From Piezodorus guildinii (taxonomy: Eukaryota; Arthropoda; Insecta; Hemiptera; Pentatomidae), in contig CM041295.1 in the NCBI GenBank assembly GCA_023052935.1, positions 165,559,366-165,623,365 of the forward strand: a stretch of DNA of 64,000 bases, in the 5' to 3' direction. Below are positions 33,621 to 45,023 of the stretch, one piece after another. A model generated the notes under the pieces. The model had not been told where the DNA came from. It made no database searches and saw only the letters and a list, made by a program, of their open reading frames with translations. The position numbers and the translations under genes are program-made. Positions within the stretch are counted from its first letter, which is position 1, and each line of letters starts with the position of its first letter.

Positions 33621-34039
33621 TTGAGAACACCGTCCTTTTTTCTTTATGAATTTTCAAAATTGGCAAATATTCATTTTTTGCGATGTTTACAGGGAAAAAT
33701 CTCAAAAGGGACTGAGTGAAAAAATATGAAACTAATACAGATTAACTATCTATATGATGTGTTTAAGTGACATAAAGTTTGTCTTTGAGCCTAAGCTGGT
33801 TCCGGAGTTCATCAAATTCTCTTAACTGTGAAAATAACGTTTTCTTTAAAAAATATTAACTCCAGTAATTTTGCATATTTAAGAACCAAACAAAAGCTAC
33901 AACGATGATGAGAGTATTTAATATAATTTTGGTCCTTACAACACATTACCTAAGTAGCCAAGAATATAATGCGAAAATTTACATCAACTGAAACCTTCAA
34001 CGCGCTGACGAGGGAGGTTAGAAATTATTTTCATGCTTA
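33621..34039. other. No recognisable gene
   Basis: AT-rich spacer between two repeats; nothing supported. Confidence 0.45.
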
Positions 34040-34610
34040 ATTATTACTTTCACTTACTATATATAGTAAGGTAAAGTATTGCGATCGTGAAAATGTTCGA
34101 ATTCCAGGTTTCTACGGAAATACACGTTTTAAGGTCTTCAAATTCCACATGACCGAGTCCCGAAAAAATGTCTGTGTGTGTGTGGGGGGGGGTAAGTCTA
34201 GCACAAAAACCATTAGTCGTACGAAACTAAAATTTCATATTTAAGACTACTGTACGCCCGAGATGTTACGGCAGCTTTTTCACTAAAATCGGCTGACCGG
34301 AAGTCCTACTTTATCCCATGCATTTAGCACCTTTTAACGATTTTCTCAAAAACGGCTCAATCGATTTTAATTAAACTCCCTATATCGATGCAAAATTTAA
34401 TGAGGTTTAATATCATGTAGATTTTTTTCTGATTGAAATATTCTGATGGGGCTTAAATGCAGATATTTAAAATTTTCTTCCTCTAAAGTATCTTTAATTT
34501 TGTAGTTTTAAAAAATTCAGTCACATCATCTTATTAGAATTGATAAATAACGCCTAAATATGCAAGTTGAGCAAATTTGATTAACAACTAAAGGAGAAAA
34601 GACCTAAAAT
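34040..34610 (+). repeat. Dispersed repeat, copy A
   Basis: Starts with TTATTACTTTCACTTACTATATATAGTAAG, quoted here only as its core CTTACTATATATAGTAAG, an 18-bp palindrome. About 560 bp are similar, in opposite orientation, to 49,390-49,905. Shared blocks include AAAGTATTGCGATC, AACTCCCTATATCGATGCA and ATGGGGCTTAAATGCAGATAT. No coding potential. Class unknown. Confidence 0.7.
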
Positions 34611-34770
34611 AATTATTTATGCAATTCTTTCACCGCTTGGCCGCTGGACGCCGCTGTCATCGCTGTGACCAGACAGTCACGGTTATTCAAAATTTATCCC
34701 GCGTACCGCGACCTTTTTTTTAAGTACCGAATTTTACAATTAAGTTAAATTATATATTTATGAAATCATT

Positions 34771-34850
34771 GTTTTGCGTTCTAATAATCCTTCAATTTGT
34801 TTTGCGTTCTAATAATCCTTCAATTTGTTTTGCGTTCTAAGAATCCTACG
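34771..34850. repeat. 28-bp minisatellite
   Basis: Two exact 28-bp units and a partial third, each beginning GTTTTGCGTTCTAATAATCC. Confidence 0.85.
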
Positions 34851-35155
34851 GGCTACGACGACTAACATATTGCTTTTGCTACCCAGTTACATTGTATTTG
34901 TCTCTCAGATGATACACTTCGTGTTCGTACTGCATGCTATCAAGCTAATTAAACAAATGAATATTACAAGTCTGCTACTTAACATAGAAAATTAAGGTAA
35001 GTAATTTATTTATATATTTCATAAATACATAAATTATCTTAAACTTATCGATTGCTCATGACCGAACATTTCTGGATAGGAAAAGAAGAAAAGAATTATA
35101 TGAGGCATTGATAAAGGTTTAAAAAATAGATGACAACTCTGAAATCATCATCACA
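34851..35155. other. No recognisable gene
   Basis: AT-rich spacer between the minisatellite and the 3' end of the second RTE-like pseudogene. Confidence 0.45.
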
Positions 35156-35159
35156 GGCT

Positions 35160-36835
35160 TTACAATCCGGTTCGGGTCTTCGCCGCGTCAAGTCGTTGCC
35201 TCCATTCTTCTCTGTCCTGGGCCAGGGTCCGCCAAGCTCTAGTTCCCACCAGTTTATACGCGTCTTCCTCGACCTCGTCCACCCATCTTAGTCGTGGACG
35301 CCCCCTTTTCCTCCTTCTATCCACGTACCCAAATAATAACTTTTTTATTTGTTAGTCACCATCCATTCTCGCAACATGACCGGCCCACCGCAATCTTAAA
35401 ATTCTAATGAATTGTACCACGTCCGGCTCTTGATATAGTTGGTACAGTTCCACATTGTGCCTGAGTCTATATTCCTCCCCATCCTTCACCAGGCCAAACA
35501 TCCTTCTCCAGATTTTTCTTTCAAAACCTGTAGGCAATTGGCGTCGGCACATGATAGGGGCCTTAATTCGGAAGCGTATGTTAGTTCCGGCCGGATCAGT
35601 GTTTTATACAAACAGATTTTTGTTTTCCTCGATAACAAATGGCTTTTCAATGTTTTCGCCAGGCCAAAATAGCATCTGTTTGCTGCGGTGATTCGCCTCT
35701 GTACCTCTGGGCTGGGTATATTATCTGCACACACTAAAGATCCTAGGTACACAAACTGTTCAACACTTTCAAATGTGTGCTCTCCAAAGATGATGGTAGG
35801 TGGTGATGGCAATCGAAGGTTGGCAACTATGTATTTGGTCTTTGCTTGGTTTATTGTGAGACCCATATCCTGTTCTGCAGCTTCTAATGCAAGGAAGGCA
35901 CATTTCAATTCTCTCTGTGATCGAGCAATAATATTCACTTCATCCGCATAGGCCAGGATTTGTGTATATTTATTTAGTATAGTGCCATTTCTCTCTACAC
36001 CTGAATCCCTTATCACCTTTTCCAGTGGCAGGTTGAAAAGTAAGCATGACAAACCATCTCCTTGTATCAGGCCTTGTATTCTAACTTGACACCTCGATTC
36101 CATCATCAGTGACTCTGTAAGATGGATCAATTCAAGTGGAATGTTCATTTCTCATCTCGTTCTTTCAAGTAGGGTTCTCAAAGCGAAGAATTGATCAGTG
36201 GTAGATCTTCCTCTCAGGAAATCACACTGATATTTTTTTTTCTGTCTGTCGCTGCCTGGCTTTCTAGGTCAAACCAACCAGACCGCTTTTGGGTTTTCAC
36301 TGCCCCTAGCACCTCCTCTGCCGTTTGCTTGATGGTCTCTTTGAAGTGATTCCATCTTCCGTTCACTGTGTCCTCAGTAAGACCGAGTTCTAAGGCCTTA
36401 TCTAGTATCTCGGTGAACTGTTCTTTGCATTAAGTATCACGTAGCTTGCCGGTGTTAATCCTTTCTATTCGAACTCCTTTCGTTTTATGAGCATTACTAA
36501 TTCTAGCTCGAATATGTGATAAGACCAGATAGTGATCGGTATATATGTTCGCTCGTTTATACGTTCTCACTGCTTTGAGACCAGACCTCTGTCTCCTAAT
36601 AATGAGAATATGGTCAATTTGGGTGCTGGTGTTGTTGTCAGGGGTAACCCATGTTCTTTATAAATATTTTTCCGGTCGAACATTGTGCTGCCAACAACCA
36701 TATTCTGGGATGCAGCAAAATTCACGAGCCTTGTTCCATTCTCGTTGGATTCCGCAAGCGCTTTTTTCAAGTCATGATAGAAATTATCCTTAGCTTGCTC
36801 GTCTGCCACCTCTGTTAGTGTGTGGACAGAGAATA
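35160..36835 (-). pseudogene. RTE-like LINE, second copy (endonuclease and RT, internal deletion)
   Basis: Minus-strand order: endonuclease tail (36,809-36,480) with VNFAASQNMVVGST, NTSTQIDHILI and YTDHYLVLSHI; a linker; then RT from about 36,148 with SRCQVRIQGLIQGDGLSC, AYADEVNIIARS (the catalytic YADD reads YADE, losing one Asp), FVYLGSLVCADN and RITAANRCYFGL. The end (35,552-35,165) has RILRLRWAGHVARMDGD and the usual basic RGRPRLRW tail with WRTLAQDREEWRQRL. A stop follows MDGD. The first half of the RT is deleted near 36,150-36,230. Confidence 0.8.
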
Positions 36836-39178
36836 TGGAATAATTTCTAAATCTGAAATAGTTAAAAGTAAAATTAACTTCAGAGAAAACTTATACACTC
36901 TAGATGAACTACAACCTGTAATTAACCCCCCAGATTTTCAATTCTCCAATGAAAATATAGCACCTGATGACAAAAGTACACGTAAAAGAAAAGCAAAAGA
37001 AAAATTGGAACCTTTTCGCTTTCGTCAAAGAACACTCAGCAACTGACAACATCTTACGCTCGACACAGTCACCGGTTCAAATTACTCAGGAAATATCAGG
37101 CGAAGACTCTACCTCGAAATATGTATCATACATAATTTTATAATTTAGAGAGACAATAGATATCTGTGAATATTGGATAATTACTCAAGTAAGTCTAAGC
37201 ACTAATTAGTCATTTATTTTAGGTTTTATATATTTCAAACCCTCTATTGATATGACATTTATTTGTGACATATTTAGAGACACCTTGATCTCAATTAAGA
37301 AAAAATTCGATAACAAATTAATCCTTGTCGGAGACGATGCTAATTGTCGGCTTGGACAGCTTAATCAATATGACATTGACTTTTTATTCGGTACCCACTT
37401 TAGCGGATGCCGCACAAGCTTAGATAACACGGATAATAGCAAAGGGAGATTATTAAATGAACTTATGGAAGATGAAGGATTTTTTCTGCTTAACGGTAGG
37501 GCCCCCTCTATAACCCAGGCAATTTTACAAGTATTAAATATTAGGGGCAAAGCGTAGTCGATTTAGTGTGGTGTGATTATAATTGTTTACAAAATATTCA
37601 TGATTTAGAGGTACTAAATTTTCCTTCTCTCTCAGATCACCTCCCGACAAAAGTAGAACTAAAGATGGGGCTAGGGAAAAATAAAGCAAACAAAACCCGC
37701 AAACCTATACCTCGTATCAAAATTATCAATTCCCAACCTGAAAAAGCATTATTATTTAAGAAATCAATGGCTCATTCACCTCGAGTTGGCGGTATTACCA
37801 TTACACCACTGTCGGCGTGATAACCCTGATATAATGTACGAAAAATGATATCGGCAATTTATGATACCGCTAACTAACTCCAACTCTCTTATAGTACAGT
37901 CCCCAGTAAATATAAAGAAACAGAAAAATACATTTCATGGTATGATGACGAATGTAAAAATGCTAAATACTTATGATATCTAGAAAAAAATTGAAAAAAA
38001 AAACCCGGTTATGATAACACTAAAAAAACTGAATAAATAATACTTACAGAAACCTGTTAAAACGCAAAAAGTCAGATTATAATTGTAAATTAATTAATCT
38101 ATTAGTAAATCATAAAGAAGCCAAAAAAATTTGGAGCACTATTCAACAGTTTAGAAGTAAAAATTTAACTCGAACCCGATACCTCCTAAAAAATGGAATA
38201 AATATTTTAGAACTTTCTACGGCCAAAGATGTGTAATTCAAGACATAATATTAACAATAACAGATCCAGTATTAGATCGGGAATTCACACTTGAAGAGCT
38301 ACTTATATCTTTAAATAAATTAAAATCTAATAAAGCCCCTGGTCCAGACAACATACGGAATGAGTTCTTCAAAAATCTTCCTCAAAATTGGCAATTATAT
38401 CTAGTATCTCTGTTTTACAAAATTTTGGCAACTGTAAAATTACCTAATAATTGGACGAAATCAAATGTTACAATAATCTATAAAAAAGGGGACTGAAACC
38501 AACCAGAGAACCTATCTCCTAAATGAATGATTTCGAAAAGCAAGGTCATGTTTTGATAACCTTTTTCTCATGAATTGCCTCATCGATTTAAAATTAGAAT
38601 ATTCCAAAAGTGAATTATTCGCAATTTTTGTTGCTTATAGAAAGGCATTTGACAGTGTGGATCACAGATTTTTGTGGCAAAAATTACAATTACTTGGGCT
38701 AAGCGGAAAAATTATTAAAATTGTAAAAAATCTTTACGATCGGGCCACACTAAAAATTAAAATAGATGAGCTATTATCTGATGAGATCGATGTCACGAAA
38801 GGAGTATTGCAAGGTGAAGTTCTTTTTTCGCATATCTCTTTTGTCTGTTTATATCCGAAATGGAAAAATATTTCAAAGAAAAGGGTGGGACAGAAATTCA
38901 ATCAAATTCAAACTGTGAAGTACTGAGCTCCTGCTATGCAGATGATAAGGTCATTTTCTCTTCTTCTTATATAGATACGAATAAAATATTAGAAATCCTC
39001 GCTTCATGCGCTCCAAAAAAAACCATTTAGATATAAATCTTAACAAAACCAAAACAATTTATTTTCATAAAAGTAAACAAAAACAAAAATTAAAAAATTT
39101 TTATTATAACGGGGAACCTATAGAAACAGTTACCCATTATAACTACTTAGGAGTGCATTTTTCCACTTCCGGTGTTTT
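36822..39178 (+). pseudogene. Unclassified LINE: endonuclease and RT N-terminal part
   Basis: An upstream 74-codon charged frame (36,822-37,046) may be the end of ORF1. Endonuclease remnants at 37,252-37,680 include LILVGDDANCRLGQL, EGFFLLNGRAPS and SLSDHLPTKVEL. The RT starts near 38,280 (LNKLKSNKAPGPDNIRNEFF), then has a break, motif A FVAYRKAFDSVDHRFL (38,625), VTKGVLQGE (38,795), CYADDKVIFSS (38,933) and THYNYLGVHFSTSG (39,133). It is cut at 39,183 by a foldback element and resumes at 41,209. Multiple stops and frameshifts. The clade was not settled. Confidence 0.65.
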
Positions 39179-39183
39179 CTATA

Positions 39184-41203
39184 GCCTTTCCAAGTCAATT
39201 ATAACCTTTTCCAAGTCAAATGTAACTTTTTTCGAGTCAAATGTAACCTTTTCCAAGTCAAATGTAACCCTTTCCATTTCAAATGTAACCCTTTCCATTT
39301 CAAATGTAACCCTTTCCAAAGCAAATGTAACCCTTTCCAAAGCAAATGTAACCCTTTCCAAAGCAAATGTAACCCTTTCCAAAGCAAATGTAACCATTTC
39401 CATTTCATATGTCTCACCTTTTCCATTTCAAATGTTACCTTTTCCAAGTCAAATGTCACCTTTTTCTTCACTTCTAGCCTTAAATATTTCGTTTTATTTA
39501 TTGATTTATTGAAAAATAATTAGTTTAATTAAAATTATGACTTTTTTATAATTTTGGCATAACATATCACTGTTTTTTTTAGATATTTGATATCAAGTTC
39601 TGTTTTTTAAGAACTAATATTTTTAAAAATATTTAGTTTTAAAATAGTTGTTGATTTTGAATTTTTAGAGGGGAGGGATACTTTTTGGGAATAATTAATG
39701 TGTTATTGGGTATTGTAATTACGTTTTTCGAGATGTATTTTTTATAGCTCGCGTGCATATTAACTCGCATTTACTTTTAATGTTTTTTATTGATATAGGG
39801 ATTAATTAATGTGTTTTCGGGTATTATAATTACGTTTTTCGAGATTAATTTTTTATCGCTCGCGTGCGTATTTCAACTCGTATTTACTTTTAATGTTTTT
39901 TATTGATATAGGGATTAATTAATGTTCTTTCGGGTGGTTATGATTACGTTTTTCGAGCTGTATTTTTTATCGCTCATGCGTATTTCAACACGCAATTTAC
40001 TTTTAATGTTTTTAATTGATATAGGGATTAATTAATTTGCTTTCGGGGGGCTATGATTACGTTTTTCGAGCTTCATTTTTTATAGCTCATGCGTATTTCA
40101 ACTTGCATATACTGTTAATGTTTTTTATTTATTGAAAGCACATTAATTAGTCCCTATATCAATAAAAAACATTAAAAGTAAATGCAAGTTGAAATACGCA
40201 TGAGCTATACAAAATAGAGCTGAAAAAACGTAATCATAACCATCCGAATGCACAATAATTCATTCCTATATAAATAAAAAACATTAAAAGTAAACGCGAG
40301 TTGAAATACGCATGAGCGATAAAAAATAAAGCTCGAAAAACGTAATCATAGCCACCCGAAAGCAAATTAATTAATCCCTATATCAATTAAAAACATTAAA
40401 AGTAAATGCGTGTTGAAATACGCATGAGCAATAAAAAATACAGCTCGAAAAACGTAATCATAACCCCGAAAGAACATTAATTAATCCCTATATCAATAAA
40501 AAACATCAAAAGTAAATACGAGTTGAAATACGCACGCGAGCGATAAAAAATTAATCTCGAAAAACGTAATTATAATACCCGAAAACACATTAATTAATCC
40601 CTATATCAATAAAAAACATTAAAAGTAAATGCGAGTTAATATGCACGCGAGCTATAAAAAATACATCTCGAAAAACGTAATTAAAATACCCGATAACACA
40701 TTAATTATTCCCAAAAAGTATCCCTCCCCTCTAAAAATTCAAAATCAACAACTATTTTAAAACTAAATATTTTTAAAAATATTAGTTCGTAAAAAACAGA
40801 ACTTGATATCAAATATCTAAAAAAAACAAAAAAAAAACAGTGATATGTTATGCCAAAATTATAAAAAAGTCATAATTTTAATTAAACTAATTATTTTTCA
40901 ATAAATCAATAAATAAAACGAAATATTTAAGGCTAGAAGTGAAGAAAAAGGTGACATTTGACTTGGAAAAGGTAACATTTGAAATGGAAAAGGTGAGACA
41001 TATGAAATAGAAATGGTTACATTGCTTTGGAAAGGGTTACATTTGCTTTGGAAAGGGTTACATTTGCTTTGGAAAGGGTTACATTTGCTTTGGAAAGGGT
41101 TACATTTGAAATGGAAAGGGTTACATTTGAAATGGAAAGGGTTACATTTGAAATGGAAAGGGTTACATTTGACTTGGAAAAGGTTACAATTGACTTGGAA
41201 ATG
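39184..41203. mobile_element. Foldback-type element with repeat-built arms
   Basis: Palindromic 2,020-bp unit centred near 40,140. The outer arm (39,184-39,475 and, inverted, 40,932-41,203) is an array of 21-bp units such as CCCTTTCCAAAGCAAATGTAA. The inner arm has about four to five 118-bp units per side, each with ATTACGTTTTTCGAG, a GCTCGCGTGCGTATTTCAA block and TTTTTATTGATATAGGG. CTATA occurs directly on both sides (39,179-39,183; 41,204-41,208), a candidate 5-bp target duplication. Arms differ in unit number by one or two. No transposase is encoded. Long frames on both strands are a product of the 21-bp (7-codon) period. Confidence 0.75.
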
Positions 41204-41208
41204 CTATA

Positions 41209-42171
41209 TCAAGCATGCAAACACTCACAATCGAAAACAGCCTGTGCTGTAGGAACAGTATTAGATATATGTAAAAAATCAAAACTACAATCTTGGGGAA
41301 GTAGACTATTATTAAATGATGCCGCTACTGTTAACACTCTTTTATATAGCACTGAAATATGGGGCCTTAGATACCTCGACGATATTGAAAAAGCACATTT
41401 ACAATATTTTAAAAAACTTTTCAACTTCAATAAAAATGTACCTTTCTTGCTCATAAGACTGGAGTTTGGTCTTGACATTCTACCATTAATGTATTAAAAC
41501 GGATATTAAATTGCATTAAAAAAATAATCAGCATGCCAGACGATAGAATTACCAAAACCTGCTATATGAAACTCAAACATAAACATCAAGTTAGATCATC
41601 AACAAAATACAATTGGTTCAGTCAAATATACAATATCTTAGAAAAAGTTAACAGTTTATATATACTATTGGAAAATAACCCATATATCTTCTAATCCAAT
41701 ATTCCGAAAATTCTTGCTCTATTTAAAGAGCTACTATTCAACAATGACCTTGAATCCTTGAAAACAAGTCAGTACAGCCCTCACTAAAATTTTCTCTACC
41801 AACCAACTCTACAGTATCCAAATTATATAACAATAGACAACATTCCGTTTAACAGAATAAAAATAATAACACAGACCCGCCTATCCGGAAAATATCATAT
41901 TAAATTCTCTCATAAAAACAATTTTTATAATATCAAACCCACAGAAATCTGCACCATATGTAATATGAATACCTATGAAACCCTCTATCATTTAATCGCA
42001 GTATGCCCAATCTACTCCTCCATCAGAAACTACTACATACCTTACGTAAACAATAATCATGAAAATCAGTTCCCAACAATATTAATAATAAAATACCATA
42101 AAAAATTAAACCAAATATATTATTATATAATTAACTGCCTAAAAATGAGATCGTTCATTATCAACGAATAA
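41209..42171 (+). pseudogene. Unclassified LINE: RT C-terminal part and zinc knuckle
   Basis: Continues the LINE split by the foldback element. A frame to 41,497 has CKHSQSKTACAVGTVLDIC, LLYSTEIWG (thumb) and LLIRLEFGLDILPL. After stops, a further frame (about 41,850-42,171) has TRLSGKYHIKFSHKN and the C-terminal zinc motif CTICNMNTYETLYHLIAVC (C-x2-C, H, C), which in many LINEs binds nucleic acid. Frame-broken throughout. Confidence 0.6.
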
Positions 42172-42409
42172 AAACTATATGCTTACATACAAAACCTAAG
42201 CAATTCAGTAAACAAAAACAATAATATGTCAACAATAACTACATCCCCAATGACTGTTTTGACGTATATAAATCGATGACAAACTCATATACAATTCTAT
42301 TATACCTAAAGTAAATATTAACCTAATATAAATTGTAACTGATGTAACCAGTCAAACCGAACTTTATCAATGTAATGTAAAATTTCAATAAAAAAAGCCT
42401 TAAACAGCT

Positions 42410-42945
42410 GTTTTTCTTTGTTTTGTTTTTTTTTTTGGTTTTTTTTTTTGTTTTTTTAAATTTATTTGTAGTGTCTATTTTATTTTTTTTAAACAGATGT
42501 ATTATTATTTTAAAAACATATATATTTTTATTTTATCTCCACCATATTGGGAAAAAAAAGGAGAAAAAAACTGTTAATTTATCTATATCAATATACTAAT
42601 TTATTTATTTTTCTTTTATTTTATTCTTTTTTTTTTTTTTAAAGATGTATTATTATTTTGAAAACATATGTTTTTTATTTTATCTTTACTATATTGAAAA
42701 AACAAAAAAAAAACTTTTAATTTATATTTATTAATATATTTATTTATTTTATCTTATTAAACAGATGTATTATTTTTTTAAAACCATATGTATTTTATTT
42801 TATTTTTATTTTTTTTATTATTATTTTTTTTTTTAACAGAAGTATTATTATTTCAAAAACATATGTATCTTTTTTTTTTTTTAACTCAACTGTATTGGAA
42901 GAAAAAAAAAAACTGTTGATTTATCTTTATCAAAATACGTATATA
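42410..42945. repeat. T-rich tandem repeat tract in LINE 3' region
   Basis: Four degenerate units (near 42,490, 42,645, 42,765, 42,835) share AACAGATGTATTATTATTTT, a purine run and an AACTGTTAATTTAT block, separated by long T-runs. It lies between the LINE coding end and a probable LINE 3' end at 42,946-43,030. Confidence 0.65.
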
Positions 42946-43030
42946 ACTTAAAAAATTGTATTGTGAATAGCCAAGCCAGGCTCTATTTATATGGGGAATA
43001 CCCCAAAGACAAATAAAATCTATTCTATTC
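42946..43030 (+). other. Probable LINE 3' end with TATTC tail
   Basis: Ends CAAATAAAATCTATTCTATTC, an AATAAA signal followed by a short pentamer run typical of some LINE 3' ends. It may terminate the 36.8-42.2 kb LINE. Confidence 0.4.
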
Positions 43031-44062
43031 TACTTGTTCTGTTTTTATCAAAAGAAAAAATAAACAATTATGAGAGTGATCTTTAGAAATCTTTCAGAAT
43101 AACGGACCTCACCAAAGCTTTGAATTGTTTAATTTTATTATTTTATTTGAATATTTTATAATATTAGAATGTAAAGTGTAGAAAAAGAAGTTAAGTGTAA
43201 AAGTGATAAGTTGTAATTTGCACTGGCCTAGTTCGGAAGAAAAAGATAATTTATTTTAATTTTTATAGTAGTATCCAATCTTAGTTTGGTTTGTTCAGTG
43301 AAATACATTTTTTTTTTCTTTATTAGCCTTAAGTAATAATTTAGCACAAATGAGCATCCCTTAAAATTCATCTTAATACGTTATATTTAATGATTTTTTT
43401 TATTTACAATCCAAAGGTGGATTTGTTTTATATTATTTGGGAATAATCACCCTCTAATGTGGAGTAGACATAAGTCCTCCTTATCATCTCTTAAATGAGA
43501 TCATCACCTAATAATAGGTTTTTTAAAAAGGGAAAAAACCTTAATATGGAGTAGCTGTGTAGGCCTCCTTGTACCCTGAAGGCAGGATGTATATTTGTGG
43601 TTTGGTTAATTAGCATTTCTTTTTGTACACCCAGAGTACTGAAGTAGTATTGTTATGTATCATCCGGGTAACTTTTAAAAGTATATTAACTTTAAGGGGC
43701 TCAATAATTTGTTGTTACTAAACTTGTACACATAACATCATTGCAGGCTAAACCTAATATTTTTTCATGGTCAGAGATAAAGACAATTTCAAATTCGCTG
43801 GGAATCGTAGTAGCTGATTCAAATTTTAATATTTTACTATCTCTTCCTGATACATAATTAAAATCAGAGATTCATTCCACTTTTGAAATGTACCTTCATT
43901 ATGAGTTATAAATAATATACATCGATTGTGACTTTACAAATAATTGTTTAGAGCAAATTTCAATTATGTTAAATAATTTAGTATAATTTAAAGCATAATG
44001 AGAATACAAGAAGAGAAAGAAATTAGGTTGAACAAGTAACTTAGAAACCTATTAGTAAAGTA
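43031..44062. other. No recognisable gene
   Basis: AT-rich, no frame above chance, no ordered repeat that I can support. Confidence 0.45.
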
Positions 44063-44239
44063 TTATAGGTGGGATAATCAGGAGTCAGTCTTTTTCTAAA
44101 TATTTTTAATTTTGCCGACGTTTCAGCTCAAGCTTGTGAGCCATCATCAGGGCATTACTGAGCCATGTCAAGCATAAGAAATGTCGGCAAAATTAAAAAT
44201 ATTTAGAAAAAGACTAACTCCTGATTATTCCACCTATAA
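44063..44239. repeat. 57-bp stem hairpin (MITE-like)
   Basis: Two nearly identical 57-bp inverted arms (44,063-44,119; 44,183-44,239), each with AGTCTTTTTCTAAATATTTT and GCCGAC, around a 63-bp loop that contains AGCTCAAGCTTGTGAGC, itself a small hairpin. A compact inverted repeat of this kind is likely a MITE or a folded relic. Confidence 0.75.
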
Positions 44240-44855
44240 CAGTTTCTATAGTCTCTTCTACTGTACATACATCCTCAATATTTGTAAAGCTATCTTTGAT
44301 TTGTAATGGTTTGCCACACAAAAATCTAGTGAGCGCAACACACGACTTTCACTTACCTCCATTGTTAAAATCAATTAACGAACTTTTAAATACATGTAGA
44401 GATAAAAATAAATCGTCAAAGAATTAATTAAATTGAATTTCAATAGAAACATGTGTTTTATTAAATAATCTATTATATTTTTATCTACAACAATCAGTAA
44501 GTGTTTGGTGTAATCACCTCCAACTCAATGTAAATATGAACACTAGAGACCTGATTTACGTGCAGTAAAACGCCGAAAAATAATTTTTAAATTTATTTTT
44601 ATAAATTATACCGTAAATTATAACAAGGAAGAATTTGTTGTAACTGTTTTATAATAAACGTCTGGGATTTTCACACCCCATTGATTTTGACTGCCCACAA
44701 GCAATACGAACAGTTTTTCCCATCAGATCTGATTTTTAGATAATTAGATATTCAGTTTTTATTTTTCAACGGGACAATTGTTACCTTTTTGGCATTATTT
44801 ATTAATTACAAATTCTAAGATTTTAAATCCACCGCAAGGGCTAGTAGATGTGCTC
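44240..44855. other. No recognisable gene
   Basis: AT-rich spacer before the third RTE-like element. Confidence 0.45.
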
Positions 44856-45023
44856 TACTAGTGGGGTTTAACGATCCCCCAGTCTCCTGAGATCAGTACA
44901 CAGTGCAGTTTCACACAGCAGAACAGTACACTAAAGACATATACTGACATTAAGGACACTAACAGTACATACCTCAGGATCACCTCTCCTGGGAAGACCC
45001 TAGCCAGTATAACTGGCAACCAG

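Noticed and set aside
39006..41497. 168- and 156-codon repeat proteins around the foldback element
   Set aside because: Artefacts of a 21-bp tandem array; they join unrelated LINE and repeat sequence.
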